Positions 18,926 through 26,673 of a stretch of DNA of 63,346 nt are shown one piece after another. The notes below the pieces were generated by a model. The model did no database searches. It saw only the letters and a list, made by a program, of their open reading frames with translations, and was not told the origin of the DNA. The DNA comes from Treponema sp. (GTDB taxonomy: Bacteria; Spirochaetota; Spirochaetia; Treponematales; Treponemataceae): contig JAEDED010000013.1 in the NCBI GenBank assembly GCA_016293495.1, positions 1-63,346 of the forward strand. Direction: 5' to 3'. A program made the translations under genes and the position numbers. Numbering within the stretch: the first letter of the stretch is position 1; every line of letters starts with the position of its first letter.

Positions 18926-20941
18926 TTAGTTTGAATTTCCGAACATCTTCTTCATGTTTTCAAGAATATCCAGAGCCTTGTCGTTTGATACAGGCGCTGA
19001 CGGTTCATGATACTCAACAAGACCTGCAGGTATTTCATCTAAAAAGCGCGAAGGGGTACATTCAATTACTGACTGCATTTTTCGCCTTTTCTGGCATGAA
19101 GACAAAAACAGTTTGTCACGAGCGCGTGTGATTGCAACATAGAACAGGCGCCGTTCTTCTTCAACATTTCCTTCGTTTTCTTCAACACTTCTTGCGTGCG
19201 GAATTAGTCCGTCTTCAACACCAGCAATGAACACAACAGGAAATTCCAGTCCCTTAGATGCGTGAATTGTCATCAAGTTAACTTTACCTTTGTCGTTTTC
19301 ATCGTCACCGTCATCACGGCTTAAAAGAGTAATGCGGTTCAAATAGGTATAAAGGTTTGCATCAAAATTGTCAGGGTTGTTTTCCCATGTTTCAATTGAA
19401 TGAATGAGACTTTCGATATTTAAATATTTGAAGCGGGCTGCTTTTTCACTTTTCGGATTATCAGCAATTAAGTAATCCCAGTAATTAATTTCTTCAACAA
19501 GTGCACGAACTTTTTTTGAAAGCCCGCGTCCACTGATCATCGAGGAATTGCTTTCGATAAGGCTCATGAAAGATTCAAGATCAGCCTTTGTTTTATCAGA
19601 AAGAGGCGAGCCTTCCATTTTCATTAAGTCCGTAATTGTTGTCCACAATGTACAATGGTTCATGAGGGCGTAATCGTTAAGTATTTCAAGAGTAGCTCGT
19701 CCGATTCCGCGGCGGGGAACGTTGATGATGCGGATAAGGTTTACGTCGTCATCATGGTTTGCGATAACGCGAAGGTATGAGATAATATCCTTGATTTCTT
19801 TACGCTGGAAGAAGCTCGTTCCGCCCGACATTGTGTAAGGAATGTTAGCTTCAAGGAATGCTTCTTCAATTGCACGCGACTGAGTATTTGCACGCATTAA
19901 AACGCCGAACTGGTCGTACTTGAGTTTTTCTTCCATTGAAATTCCCTGAATGCTTTCTGCAATAAAGTTTGCTTCATCGACTTCATTTTCAGGCATGAAA
20001 ATTTCAATCGGCTTTCCAGAATTGTTTCCACTCCAGAGCTTTTTGTCTTTACGGTTAGTGTTATGCGCAATAACACCGTTTGCAGCTGCAAGAATTGTTT
20101 CTGTTGAACGGTAATTCTGTTCAAGGCGGATTTCCTGCATTCCTTCAAAATCTTTTTCAAAGTTGATGATGTTCTGATAATCAGCACCGCGCCAGCTGTA
20201 AATTGACTGGTCATCGTCACCAACGACTGCAACGTTTTTGTCAGCAAGTAGATGCATTAACTCGTACTGCTGGTGACTTGTATCCTGGAACTCATCAATC
20301 ATTATGTACTTAAAGCGGCTTTTGTATTTTTCAAGAATATCAGGATGTTCCTTAAAGAGCTTGATCGGTAAAACAATCAAATCGTCGAAGTCGACAGCGT
20401 TGTACAGCTTAAGACCTGCCTGATAGCCTTCGTAAAGCTCTCTGTACATATCTGTATCAGTCTTCCAGTCTTTGCGGCCGCATTTAATGTTTGAAAAAAG
20501 ATTTGCGATCTGGTAAACGTCAAGATTGTCGGCAGTGAATCCAAGCTCGCGGCCTGTTTCTTTGATTAAAGTATTGCGGTCTGTTTCATCATAGATAGAA
20601 AAGTTTTCGCGCCATCCAAGGGCAGTAATTTCCTGACGGAGGATTTTAACGCCAAAGGCATGAAAAGTAGAAACGGTAAGGTTCTGCAGTTTTTTACCTG
20701 TCAGGTCTTTGATACGTTCTTCCATTTCGCGGGCTGCCTTGTTTGTAAAGGTAAGGGCGAGAATCTGACTCTGAGGAATTCCTGTGTCGAGCATGTGGGC
20801 AATACGATATGTAATTACGCGGGTCTTTCCGCTTCCGGCTCCGGCGATAATGAGGATAGGGCCGTTGATGGTTGTAACTGCACGGTACTGTTCAGGGTTG
20901 AGTTCTTTTTTTAATGTTTCAAGATCTAATGATGCTGCCAT
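18926..20941 (-). CDS. UvrD/PcrA/Rep-type DNA helicase
   Basis: A 671-residue superfamily 1A helicase. Q motif LNPEQYRAV, Walker A AGAGSGKT (residues 33-40), motif Ia LTFTNKAAREM, Walker B IDEFQDT, motif III GDDDQSIYSWRGA, motif IV EQNYRST, motif V LMTIHASKGLEFP and motif VI YVAITRARDKL are all intact. Such 3'-5' helicases act in nucleotide-excision repair, mismatch repair and replication restart. At 671 residues it is nearer to Rep or short PcrA than to full-length UvrD, so I leave the symbol open. It starts 3 bp after the stop of the upstream methyltransferase gene and is probably translationally coupled to it. Confidence 0.93.
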   Translation of the reverse strand: MAASLDLETLKKELNPEQYRAVTTINGPILIIAGAGSGKTRVITYRIAHMLDTGIPQSQILALTFTNKAAREMEERIKDLTGKKLQNLTVSTFHAFGVKILRQEITALGWRENFSIYDETDRNTLIKETGRELGFTADNLDVYQIANLFSNIKCGRKDWKTDTDMYRELYEGYQAGLKLYNAVDFDDLIVLPIKLFKEHPDILEKYKSRFKYIMIDEFQDTSHQQYELMHLLADKNVAVVGDDDQSIYSWRGADYQNIINFEKDFEGMQEIRLEQNYRSTETILAAANGVIAHNTNRKDKKLWSGNNSGKPIEIFMPENEVDEANFIAESIQGISMEEKLKYDQFGVLMRANTQSRAIEEAFLEANIPYTMSGGTSFFQRKEIKDIISYLRVIANHDDDVNLIRIINVPRRGIGRATLEILNDYALMNHCTLWTTITDLMKMEGSPLSDKTKADLESFMSLIESNSSMISGRGLSKKVRALVEEINYWDYLIADNPKSEKAARFKYLNIESLIHSIETWENNPDNFDANLYTYLNRITLLSRDDGDDENDKGKVNLMTIHASKGLEFPVVFIAGVEDGLIPHARSVEENEGNVEEERRLFYVAITRARDKLFLSSCQKRRKMQSVIECTPSRFLDEIPAGLVEYHEPSAPVSNDKALDILENMKKMFGNSN

Positions 20942-20944
20942 AAT

Positions 20945-22090
20945 TTATTTTGCTATTTTTAATTCCCAGAGTTTGTGACATTTTGTTCCTTCAAAATCTT
21001 TAGGAATGCTCTGTTCAGTCATGTCTGTACCCATGATTACTTTATTTGAAATTGTTGCCTGTGGTAAAAGGCTTTTATCAAATGAAAGTTTTGTACTGTT
21101 TGTCGAAAAATACAGAACGCCTCCAGGCGCTAAAATGTTAAGACAGTCCTTGCAGAGCTGAGGCCAGTCTTTGTTGATGTCTAAAACATTGTAGGTATTT
21201 TTGCTGTTTGAAAAAGTCGGCGGATCTAAAATGATAATGTCGTAATATTCATCTTCTTTAAGTTCGCCGGCTTTTGCTTTTAAAGCTTTTTCCTTAAGGA
21301 ATTCGATACAATCTTGTCTTGTATAAATATAGTCGTTTTTGTCGAAAAAGCCATTTAATTCCATATTATTTTTCGCAGTTGCAAGGTAAGTGTTTGAAAG
21401 GTCAACTGATTCTACGCGTTTTGCACCGCCTTCAGCTGCGTAAACAGAGAAGCTTCCTGTATAACAGAAAAGATTAAGCACAGATTTCTTTGCACTAATT
21501 TCCCTAACAGTCGAACGAAGCGGTCTGTGGTCAAAGAAAAGTCCTGTATCAAGGTAAGAAGTAAGGTCGATATTGAAAAGCTCTCCCGATTCCTGGGTAA
21601 TTCCTTTGATTGCGTAAATACTTTCTTTTTCTTCATCTTTTTCGTATTGAGAAGTTCCTCTCTGACGCTTGCGTTCCTTTTTAACGATATGAGAAAGGGG
21701 AATATTCAAAGTCTCTGCGGCTGTTTTTGCCATTTCGTCGAACCACAAAGATTCTTCGTTTTCGTCTTTTTCGTAAGGACGTTCATAAAGGTAAAGAACA
21801 GCATAAGTGTTAAGGACAAGTTCGCTTGGCATTGTAGGATCGTTACGGGCAATGCGTTCTGCAACTTCGGCTGTATACTTTGCCGCTTCGACTTTTGTTT
21901 TAATGTGGTCAGGTAAAAATTCATACATATCAAGGCTTACAGGAATTTCAGGAATGTCTCTGTCGTAGATTCTGTAGCACGAAATCTTGTTTTTGCGTGC
22001 CCATTTTTTAAGTTCCTTAAGCTTTCGTTTTAAGCGGTTTGAAAATAATGTTTTCTGATTGTCTAATTTCTGCTGTGCTTTTTCGTCCAT
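20945..22090 (-). CDS. Class I SAM-dependent methyltransferase (RlmK/RlmI-like)
   Basis: About 381 residues starting MDEKAQQKL. The SAM-binding motif is VLNLFCYTGSFSVYAAEGG, and the catalytic-type motif ILDPPTF follows. This is the pattern of the rRNA methyltransferase group that includes the RlmK half of RlmKL. Modification of 23S rRNA is likely, but the target base cannot be read from sequence. The frame continues to an ATG at 22135, but 22090 follows an extended -10 (TGC TATATT) by exactly 6 bases with no ribosome binding site, so 22090 is preferred and the message looks leaderless. Divergent from the HAD gene. Confidence 0.8.
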   Translation of the reverse strand: MDEKAQQKLDNQKTLFSNRLKRKLKELKKWARKNKISCYRIYDRDIPEIPVSLDMYEFLPDHIKTKVEAAKYTAEVAERIARNDPTMPSELVLNTYAVLYLYERPYEKDENEESLWFDEMAKTAAETLNIPLSHIVKKERKRQRGTSQYEKDEEKESIYAIKGITQESGELFNIDLTSYLDTGLFFDHRPLRSTVREISAKKSVLNLFCYTGSFSVYAAEGGAKRVESVDLSNTYLATAKNNMELNGFFDKNDYIYTRQDCIEFLKEKALKAKAGELKEDEYYDIIILDPPTFSNSKNTYNVLDINKDWPQLCKDCLNILAPGGVLYFSTNSTKLSFDKSLLPQATISNKVIMGTDMTEQSIPKDFEGTKCHKLWELKIAK

Positions 22091-22096
22091 GACAAC

Positions 22097-22105
22097 AATA
22101 TAGCA
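22097..22105 (-). promoter_or_regulatory. Extended -10 promoter of the RlmK-like gene
   Basis: Minus-strand TGC-TATATT with the hexamer ending 6 bases before the ATG at 22090. No ribosome binding site lies between them. Confidence 0.55.
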
Positions 22106-22123
22106 TAAATCGAATAAAGAATA

Positions 22124-22129
22124 TATAAT
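22124..22129 (+). promoter_or_regulatory. -10 element of the HAD hydrolase gene
   Basis: TATAAT at 22124-22129, then 6 bases, then ATG at 22136. Overlaps the divergent gene's upstream region; no ribosome binding site. Confidence 0.5.
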
Positions 22130-22135
22130 CCCCAT

Positions 22136-22720
22136 ATGCTTTTTATATTTGATATGGGTGGAGTTGTAACAACCACTTTTTCTATGGATTCCATGTATAA
22201 GAGCCTTAAAATGGACTCAAAGGAATTTATGGAGATCTGCAAAACTGGAAATAATATCTTCAGTGAATACACAAAAGGAACAATCGGTTGCGCACAGTTT
22301 TGGGCTCAATTCAACGAAAGAATCAAAGACCGCGATGTGTATCCAGTTAAGCACGATTTATTCCGCCTTTACTTTCACCCGGTTTTAAATAAGGGAACTG
22401 TCGAAGTAATTGAAAACTTAAAGAAAAAGCACAGAGTAATCTGCGGCACAAATACAATCCAGTCCCACTGGGAAAACCACATGGAACGCGGAGACTACGC
22501 CTTCTTTGACCAGACCTATGCCTCAAACAAAATCGGCGAAGAAAAACCAGACGAAAGCTTCTTCAAAGTAATCTTAGAAGCCGAAGGCTACAAGGCAGAC
22601 GAAGCCTTCTTTGTAGACGACAGACTTGAAAACGTAGAAGCCGCCAGAAGAGTTGGTATTAACGCCGTTCAGTTTGAAAGCGCCGAACAGCTAAAAAAGG
22701 AATGGAAAAAATATTTTTAA
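22136..22720 (+). CDS. HAD-superfamily hydrolase
   Basis: A 194-residue HAD hydrolase of the subgroup whose first motif is FDMGGVV (the usual second Asp is Gly here, as in many haloacid-dehalogenase-like members with FDxGGV). Motif II is CGTNT in the middle, and motif IV is FVDDRLENVEAA near the end. The substrate is unknown; members act on phosphorylated sugars or nucleotides, or on haloacids. The first codon is MLFIFDMGG, so the catalytic motif begins almost at the N-terminus and no upstream start is possible. ATG lies 6 bases after TATAAT, with no ribosome binding site. Divergent from the RlmK-like gene. Confidence 0.85.
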   Translation: MLFIFDMGGVVTTTFSMDSMYKSLKMDSKEFMEICKTGNNIFSEYTKGTIGCAQFWAQFNERIKDRDVYPVKHDLFRLYFHPVLNKGTVEVIENLKKKHRVICGTNTIQSHWENHMERGDYAFFDQTYASNKIGEEKPDESFFKVILEAEGYKADEAFFVDDRLENVEAARRVGINAVQFESAEQLKKEWKKYF

Positions 22721-22793
22721 GAAAAATTATTTTTTCTAACTGAAGTTGTACAGAAAACAAATAACATCCTGAATAGTGAAGAGGTTAATAAAT

Positions 22794-24056
22794 ATGTTGT
22801 TTTTTCCAAGAGTATTTCTAAACAGTAAAGAAGAAAAAGAAATCAACCAGGGCTTTCCATGGGTATTCGATAATGAAATTTCTCACATCAAGACAAAAAA
22901 GGTTTCTGGACAGAACGAAGAATGGGTAAACGTTTCATTAAAAGAAGCTGCTATCGCACCTGGAACTCCTGTCGAAATCTTTACAAAAGCCGGCGGTTTT
23001 TTAGGAACAGGAATTTTAAACAAAAACTCAAAGATTACAATCCGCATCATTTCTAACGAACACGGCGATGAAGTTTACAAAGACATTGAAAGCTTCTGGA
23101 ACAAGCGTGTAAGTGACGCATACAATATCCGTCAGATTCATTACAAGCCACAGGATTCTTACCGTTTGATTTTTGCTGAAGCTGACTTGATTCCCGGCTT
23201 TATCTGCGAACGCTACTGTGACGAAAACGAAAATGTTTATCTTGTCGTTCAGTTCCTTTCAATGTCATGCGAAATCTTCAGAAAAGAAATTCTTGATGCC
23301 CTTGAAAAATGCTGCCGTCCATATGGAATTTTCGAACGAAGCGATGCTGATGTAAGAAACAAGGAAGGCCTTGAACTTAAAGCAGGCTGGATCAGCGCAA
23401 AGCGTGAATCAGAAATTGTAATCGTAGAAAACGGAATCAGAATCAAGGTTGACCTTGAAAACGGTCAGAAAACAGGATACTTCCTTGACCAGAAAGATAA
23501 CCGCGCAGTTGCTGCTCAGTTCTGTCACGGAAAATCAGTTCTTGATACATTTACTCATACCGGTGCTTTCGGCCTTAACGCATTCAAAGCCGGAGCAAAA
23601 TCTGTAATCAGCGTTGATATCAGCGAAGAAGCAGTTGAAACAGTAAACAAAAACATTCAACTTAACAAAGCAGAAAGCGTAATGACAGCAGTTTGTGCCG
23701 ATGTTTTTGATTTATTAAAACAGTATGAAGCAGAAGAACGCAAGTTTGACGTAATCATTCTTGACCCTCCGGCATTTACAAAATCAGCAAAGATGGTCCA
23801 GAAAGCTTACGGCGGCTACAAAGAAATCAACCTTCGTGCAATGCGTCTTTTAAACAAAGGCGGAATTTTAATTACCTGTTCATGTTCACATTTCTTTGAC
23901 ACAAATACTTTCTACGACATGCTAATGCACGCCGCAATGGATTCACACCGCCGTGTTCAGATTCTTGAAAAGCGCGGAGCAGGACCTGACCATCCTGTTC
24001 TTTTGGGCTATCCAAAATCAGAATACTTAAAGTGTGCAATCACAAGAGTATTCTAA
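22794..24056 (+). CDS. rlmI: 23S rRNA (cytosine-C5)-methyltransferase, RlmI-like
   Basis: About 420 residues. An N-terminal PUA-like domain (FPRVFLNSKEEKEINQGFPWVF, shortened here as its first half FPRVFLNSKEEKEI) is followed by a Rossmann methyltransferase domain with SVLDTFTHTGAFGLNAFKAG and the catalytic-type ILDPPAF and CSCSHF motifs. This order is that of RlmI, which methylates C1962 of 23S rRNA in E. coli. AAGAGG lies 9 bases before the ATG at 22794; an in-frame GTG at 22776 sits in the same site and is less likely. Family assignment is good, target nucleotide by analogy. Confidence 0.82.
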   Translation: MLFFPRVFLNSKEEKEINQGFPWVFDNEISHIKTKKVSGQNEEWVNVSLKEAAIAPGTPVEIFTKAGGFLGTGILNKNSKITIRIISNEHGDEVYKDIESFWNKRVSDAYNIRQIHYKPQDSYRLIFAEADLIPGFICERYCDENENVYLVVQFLSMSCEIFRKEILDALEKCCRPYGIFERSDADVRNKEGLELKAGWISAKRESEIVIVENGIRIKVDLENGQKTGYFLDQKDNRAVAAQFCHGKSVLDTFTHTGAFGLNAFKAGAKSVISVDISEEAVETVNKNIQLNKAESVMTAVCADVFDLLKQYEAEERKFDVIILDPPAFTKSAKMVQKAYGGYKEINLRAMRLLNKGGILITCSCSHFFDTNTFYDMLMHAAMDSHRRVQILEKRGAGPDHPVLLGYPKSEYLKCAITRVF

Positions 24057-24112
24057 ACACGACTTGTAAAAGATGAAGAGTTTTTAATTTATTAAGGAAT
24101 TATAAATAAGTC

Positions 24113-25084
24113 ATGACAAAAATTCTGCCGTCAGAAAAATTTAACAGCCTCGTACTTTTAGGACCAACAGCAGTAGGTAAGACATCACTTGGTGTCCGTC
24201 TTGCTGACAGCTTCGGTCTTGAAATCATTTCTGCAGATTCACGTCAGGTTTACAAAGGCCTTGATCTTGGAAGCGGCAAAGACATAGACGAATACAATTA
24301 CAACGGACACCAGATTCCATATCATGTAATTGACGTTACTGACTTAAATACAGAATACAACCTTTTCAGTTTTACAAAAGATTTTTACAAAGCATTTGAA
24401 GATATTTCAAAAAGAGGAATTGTTCCGTTTACAGTAGGCGGAACAGGAATGTACCTTGATTCCTTTATCAGAAAATATGAGATTGTCGAAGTTCCCGAAA
24501 ATCCGGACCTTAGAAAAGAAATGGAATCAAAAACCTTAGAAGAACTTGACCAGATGCTTTTAAAGCTCAAACCGGATCTTCACAACCGCACCGACTTAAA
24601 CCTCCGTGACCGCGTTGTAAAAGCCATCGAAATTGCAACCTTCATGCAGAGTCCTGAGTACGAAGCCGAAAAAGAGAAACTTCTCCGTCGTCCCGAAGTA
24701 AAACCTTTAGTTTTAGGAACAACAATCGACCGTACAATTTTACGCGAAAATATCAAAAAACGCCTTATCGAACGTCTCGATAAAGGAATGATCGGAGAAG
24801 TTGAAGGCCTTCATAATCAGGGATTCAGTTACGAAAGAATGGAACGTCTTGGTCTTGAATATAAATTTGTTTCAGAATTTCTTGAAGGAAAAATTAAGAC
24901 AAAAGATGAATTGTTCGATGGCCTTTATACAGCAATCTGCCAGTTTGCAAAACGACAAGAAACCTGGTTCCGCGGAATGGAACGAAAAGGCGTTGAAATT
25001 CATTGGCTGACAAAAGAAGCTGACCAGGATAAAAAGTTTGAAGAAGCGTTTAAAATAATTAACGCCAGCTTTAATCTTGGTTAA
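24113..25084 (+). CDS. miaA: tRNA dimethylallyltransferase, first paralogue (MiaA-type)
   Basis: A 323-residue MiaA-like enzyme that would transfer a dimethylallyl group to N6 of A37 in tRNAs reading U-starting codons. P-loop LLGPTAVGKTS, ISADSRQVYKGLDLGSGK and VGGTGMYLDSF are present. The C-terminal part departs from the classical type: where the second copy has GYREF this one has LGLEYKFVSEFL. This type resembles the alternative MiaA copies of Bacteroidetes. A second, classical MiaA is encoded at 46543-47499. TATAAA ends 6 bases before the ATG, and AAGGAA is 13 bases away, so the initiation mode is unclear. Confidence 0.85.
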   Translation: MTKILPSEKFNSLVLLGPTAVGKTSLGVRLADSFGLEIISADSRQVYKGLDLGSGKDIDEYNYNGHQIPYHVIDVTDLNTEYNLFSFTKDFYKAFEDISKRGIVPFTVGGTGMYLDSFIRKYEIVEVPENPDLRKEMESKTLEELDQMLLKLKPDLHNRTDLNLRDRVVKAIEIATFMQSPEYEAEKEKLLRRPEVKPLVLGTTIDRTILRENIKKRLIERLDKGMIGEVEGLHNQGFSYERMERLGLEYKFVSEFLEGKIKTKDELFDGLYTAICQFAKRQETWFRGMERKGVEIHWLTKEADQDKKFEEAFKIINASFNLG

Positions 25085-25108
25085 GATCTGCCGGCGTTTT
25101 AATTATTT
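25053..25108. terminator. Terminator overlapping the end of the first miaA
   Basis: AATTAACGCC (25058-25066 region) pairs with GGCGTTTTAATT (25093 onward) around a 26-base loop. T-rich on the plus strand. Serves the miaA and probably also the convergent small gene. Confidence 0.5.
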
Positions 25109-25114
25109 ACAGAA

Positions 25115-25333
25115 TTATGCGTTTGCTGTTACTTTTTCAGCTTCTTCGATTTTTGTAAGATAACCTGTTCTAAGACAGCTTTCAAAAAGGCTGTGGCTGA
25201 TAAAGTCTGTTTTAACTTCATCATAACCGTCGCGGTCACGAACGATTCTTACTACGAATCCATCATCCATTTCACGAACGATTGTCATATAGTCTGTAGA
25301 TTTTCCAATGCTTTTCAAAGTGTAAGTTCCCAT
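25115..25333 (-). CDS. Small conserved-looking protein of unknown function
   Basis: A 72-residue soluble protein, MGTYTLKSIGKSTDYMTIV at the start, acidic and basic residues alternating (VRIVRDRDGYDEVKTDF), with one Cys. There is no signal peptide or membrane segment. I do not recognise a family. Translation looks real: AAGGGG lies 8 bases before the ATG, and the gene has its own intergenic space on both sides. It converges on miaA, sharing the terminator region. Confidence 0.65.
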   Translation of the reverse strand: MGTYTLKSIGKSTDYMTIVREMDDGFVVRIVRDRDGYDEVKTDFISHSLFESCLRTGYLTKIEEAEKVTANA

Positions 25334-25438
25334 AATAAACCCCTTTACTTAATTTAAAATTCTACTTAAAGTTCAAACTACTTGTACTTTTATTTTCGGA
25401 ATTTGAAAATTTTAGTTTAGACTTTTTTTGTTTTTTTT

Positions 25439-26308
25439 ATGGAATATTCAGACCTTTTAAATTCATTCAAAATCTGCGATTCTCATCTTCATTTAAGTAA
25501 CTGTAAGGAAAATTCCCTGCTGAGCGCTGATTGTAATACTGACAGTTCTAAAACCGGCATTTCTCAAATTATCAATTCGCAAAATTATTACGCATTAAGT
25601 TCTGCACACTCAAAAAAAGAATTCGAAAATCAGGCTGCAGAAGTACAGAAAAACTCTGACAGAATCTTCAGTTCCTTCGGCATTCATCCGCAGAATCCCG
25701 AACTTGAAAACCTTGATTTTTTAGAAAGCCTTTTAAGTTCAAAAAAAATTGATGCAGTCGGCGAAGCGGGATTTGATTTTTTTACCGAGGAATTTAAAAG
25801 CCGTGAGGCAGAGCAGAAAACGTCATTTGAAGGTCAGCTTGAACTTTGCAAAAAATACTGTAAACCGATTGTCCTTCACGGAAGAAAATGCAATGACCGT
25901 TTCTTTTATTACTCAAAGGAACTTTCAAAACTTCCGGGCGTAATTTTTCATTCCTACATGGGAACCTTTGACGAAGCAGTTTCTCTTCTTTCAAAAGGAA
26001 TTAACGGTTACTTCTCTTTTGGTAAACAGATTTTAAATGGTAATAAAAAAGCGATTGATTGTGTTTCAAAGCTTGAAGCAGATCGGCTTTTACTTGAAAC
26101 TGATGCGCCTTATCAGACCTTAAAGGGAGAAGTGTATACATTACCGCAGGATATTTTAAGAGTCTATAAGAAAGCGTTTTACCTTCGCAGAATCGATGAC
26201 GAATTGCTGGTCAGCGATTATTCAATTGAAGAAAGAAATTATGAAAAGTTAAATGATTTTTGCAATCAGCTTTATTCTAATCTTCTTGGATTCCTAGGTA
26301 AGCTTTGA
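25439..26308 (+). CDS. TatD-family metal-dependent hydrolase
   Basis: A 289-residue TatD-like protein with the TIM-barrel metal motifs: CDSHLHL near residue 14, FSSFGIHPQNP, VGEAGFDFF, PIVLHGR and LLLETDAPY. TatD proteins are metal-dependent nucleases or deacylases; the substrate is not defined here. The usual GxHPh and ETD motifs are intact, so it should be active. The start has no ribosome binding site; it follows a T-rich tract. Its 3' end overlaps the convergent Hpt gene by 32 bp (26277-26308). Confidence 0.88.
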   Translation: MEYSDLLNSFKICDSHLHLSNCKENSLLSADCNTDSSKTGISQIINSQNYYALSSAHSKKEFENQAAEVQKNSDRIFSSFGIHPQNPELENLDFLESLLSSKKIDAVGEAGFDFFTEEFKSREAEQKTSFEGQLELCKKYCKPIVLHGRKCNDRFFYYSKELSKLPGVIFHSYMGTFDEAVSLLSKGINGYFSFGKQILNGNKKAIDCVSKLEADRLLLETDAPYQTLKGEVYTLPQDILRVYKKAFYLRRIDDELLVSDYSIEERNYEKLNDFCNQLYSNLLGFLGKL

Positions 26309-26624
26309 CAGCCTTTACTGTTTTCTCGTAAATTCCGCAGAAATCATTGATTAAAGGTGCAAGATTGCCTTCTGTTTTTTCGCGGAGAATGTCTTCGATA
26401 AGCTGGCCCTGTGCAGACGCTGCTTTTGCTCCGATCTGGCGCGAAGCTCCTTTTACCCTGTGAATGTAGCTTGCGGCTTCGTTCTTTGATTTCATTATTA
26501 GTTCATGAAGTTCCTTTACATCGAATTTGTTGTCTGTAAGATAAAACTCTAAAAGAGAAGTGTAAAGTTCCTTGTCATTGTCTACAAGATCAAGACCTGT
26601 CTGGGTATCAAGTAAAGCTTCCAT
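26277..26624 (-). CDS. Hpt-domain histidine phosphotransfer protein
   Basis: A 115-residue stand-alone Hpt protein: four-helix sequence with SYIHRVKGASRQIGA around residues 52-66, where the His is the phospho-accepting residue, followed by the helix AASAQGQLIEDI. It would relay phosphate between a hybrid kinase and a response regulator; no partner is adjacent. The 3' end overlaps tatD on the other strand by 32 bp, so the two convergent transcripts could interfere. The start is 49 bp from divergent lepB. Confidence 0.85.
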   Translation of the reverse strand: MEALLDTQTGLDLVDNDKELYTSLLEFYLTDNKFDVKELHELIMKSKNEAASYIHRVKGASRQIGAKAASAQGQLIEDILREKTEGNLAPLINDFCGIYEKTVKAVKAYLGIQED

Positions 26625-26658
26625 TTATATAGAAAATATAGAATGTTTTGAACATTTG

Positions 26659-26667
26659 TGCTATATT
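26659..26667 (+). promoter_or_regulatory. Extended -10 promoter of lepB
   Basis: TGC-TATATT, hexamer 26662-26667, ending 6 bases before the ATG at 26674; no ribosome binding site. Same architecture as the RlmK-like and response-regulator genes. Confidence 0.55.
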
Positions 26668-26673
26668 TTACAT

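Noticed and set aside
26572..26673. Upstream extension of lepB to 26572
   Set aside because: This part is the antisense of the Hpt gene start, and the promoter's -10 lies inside it.
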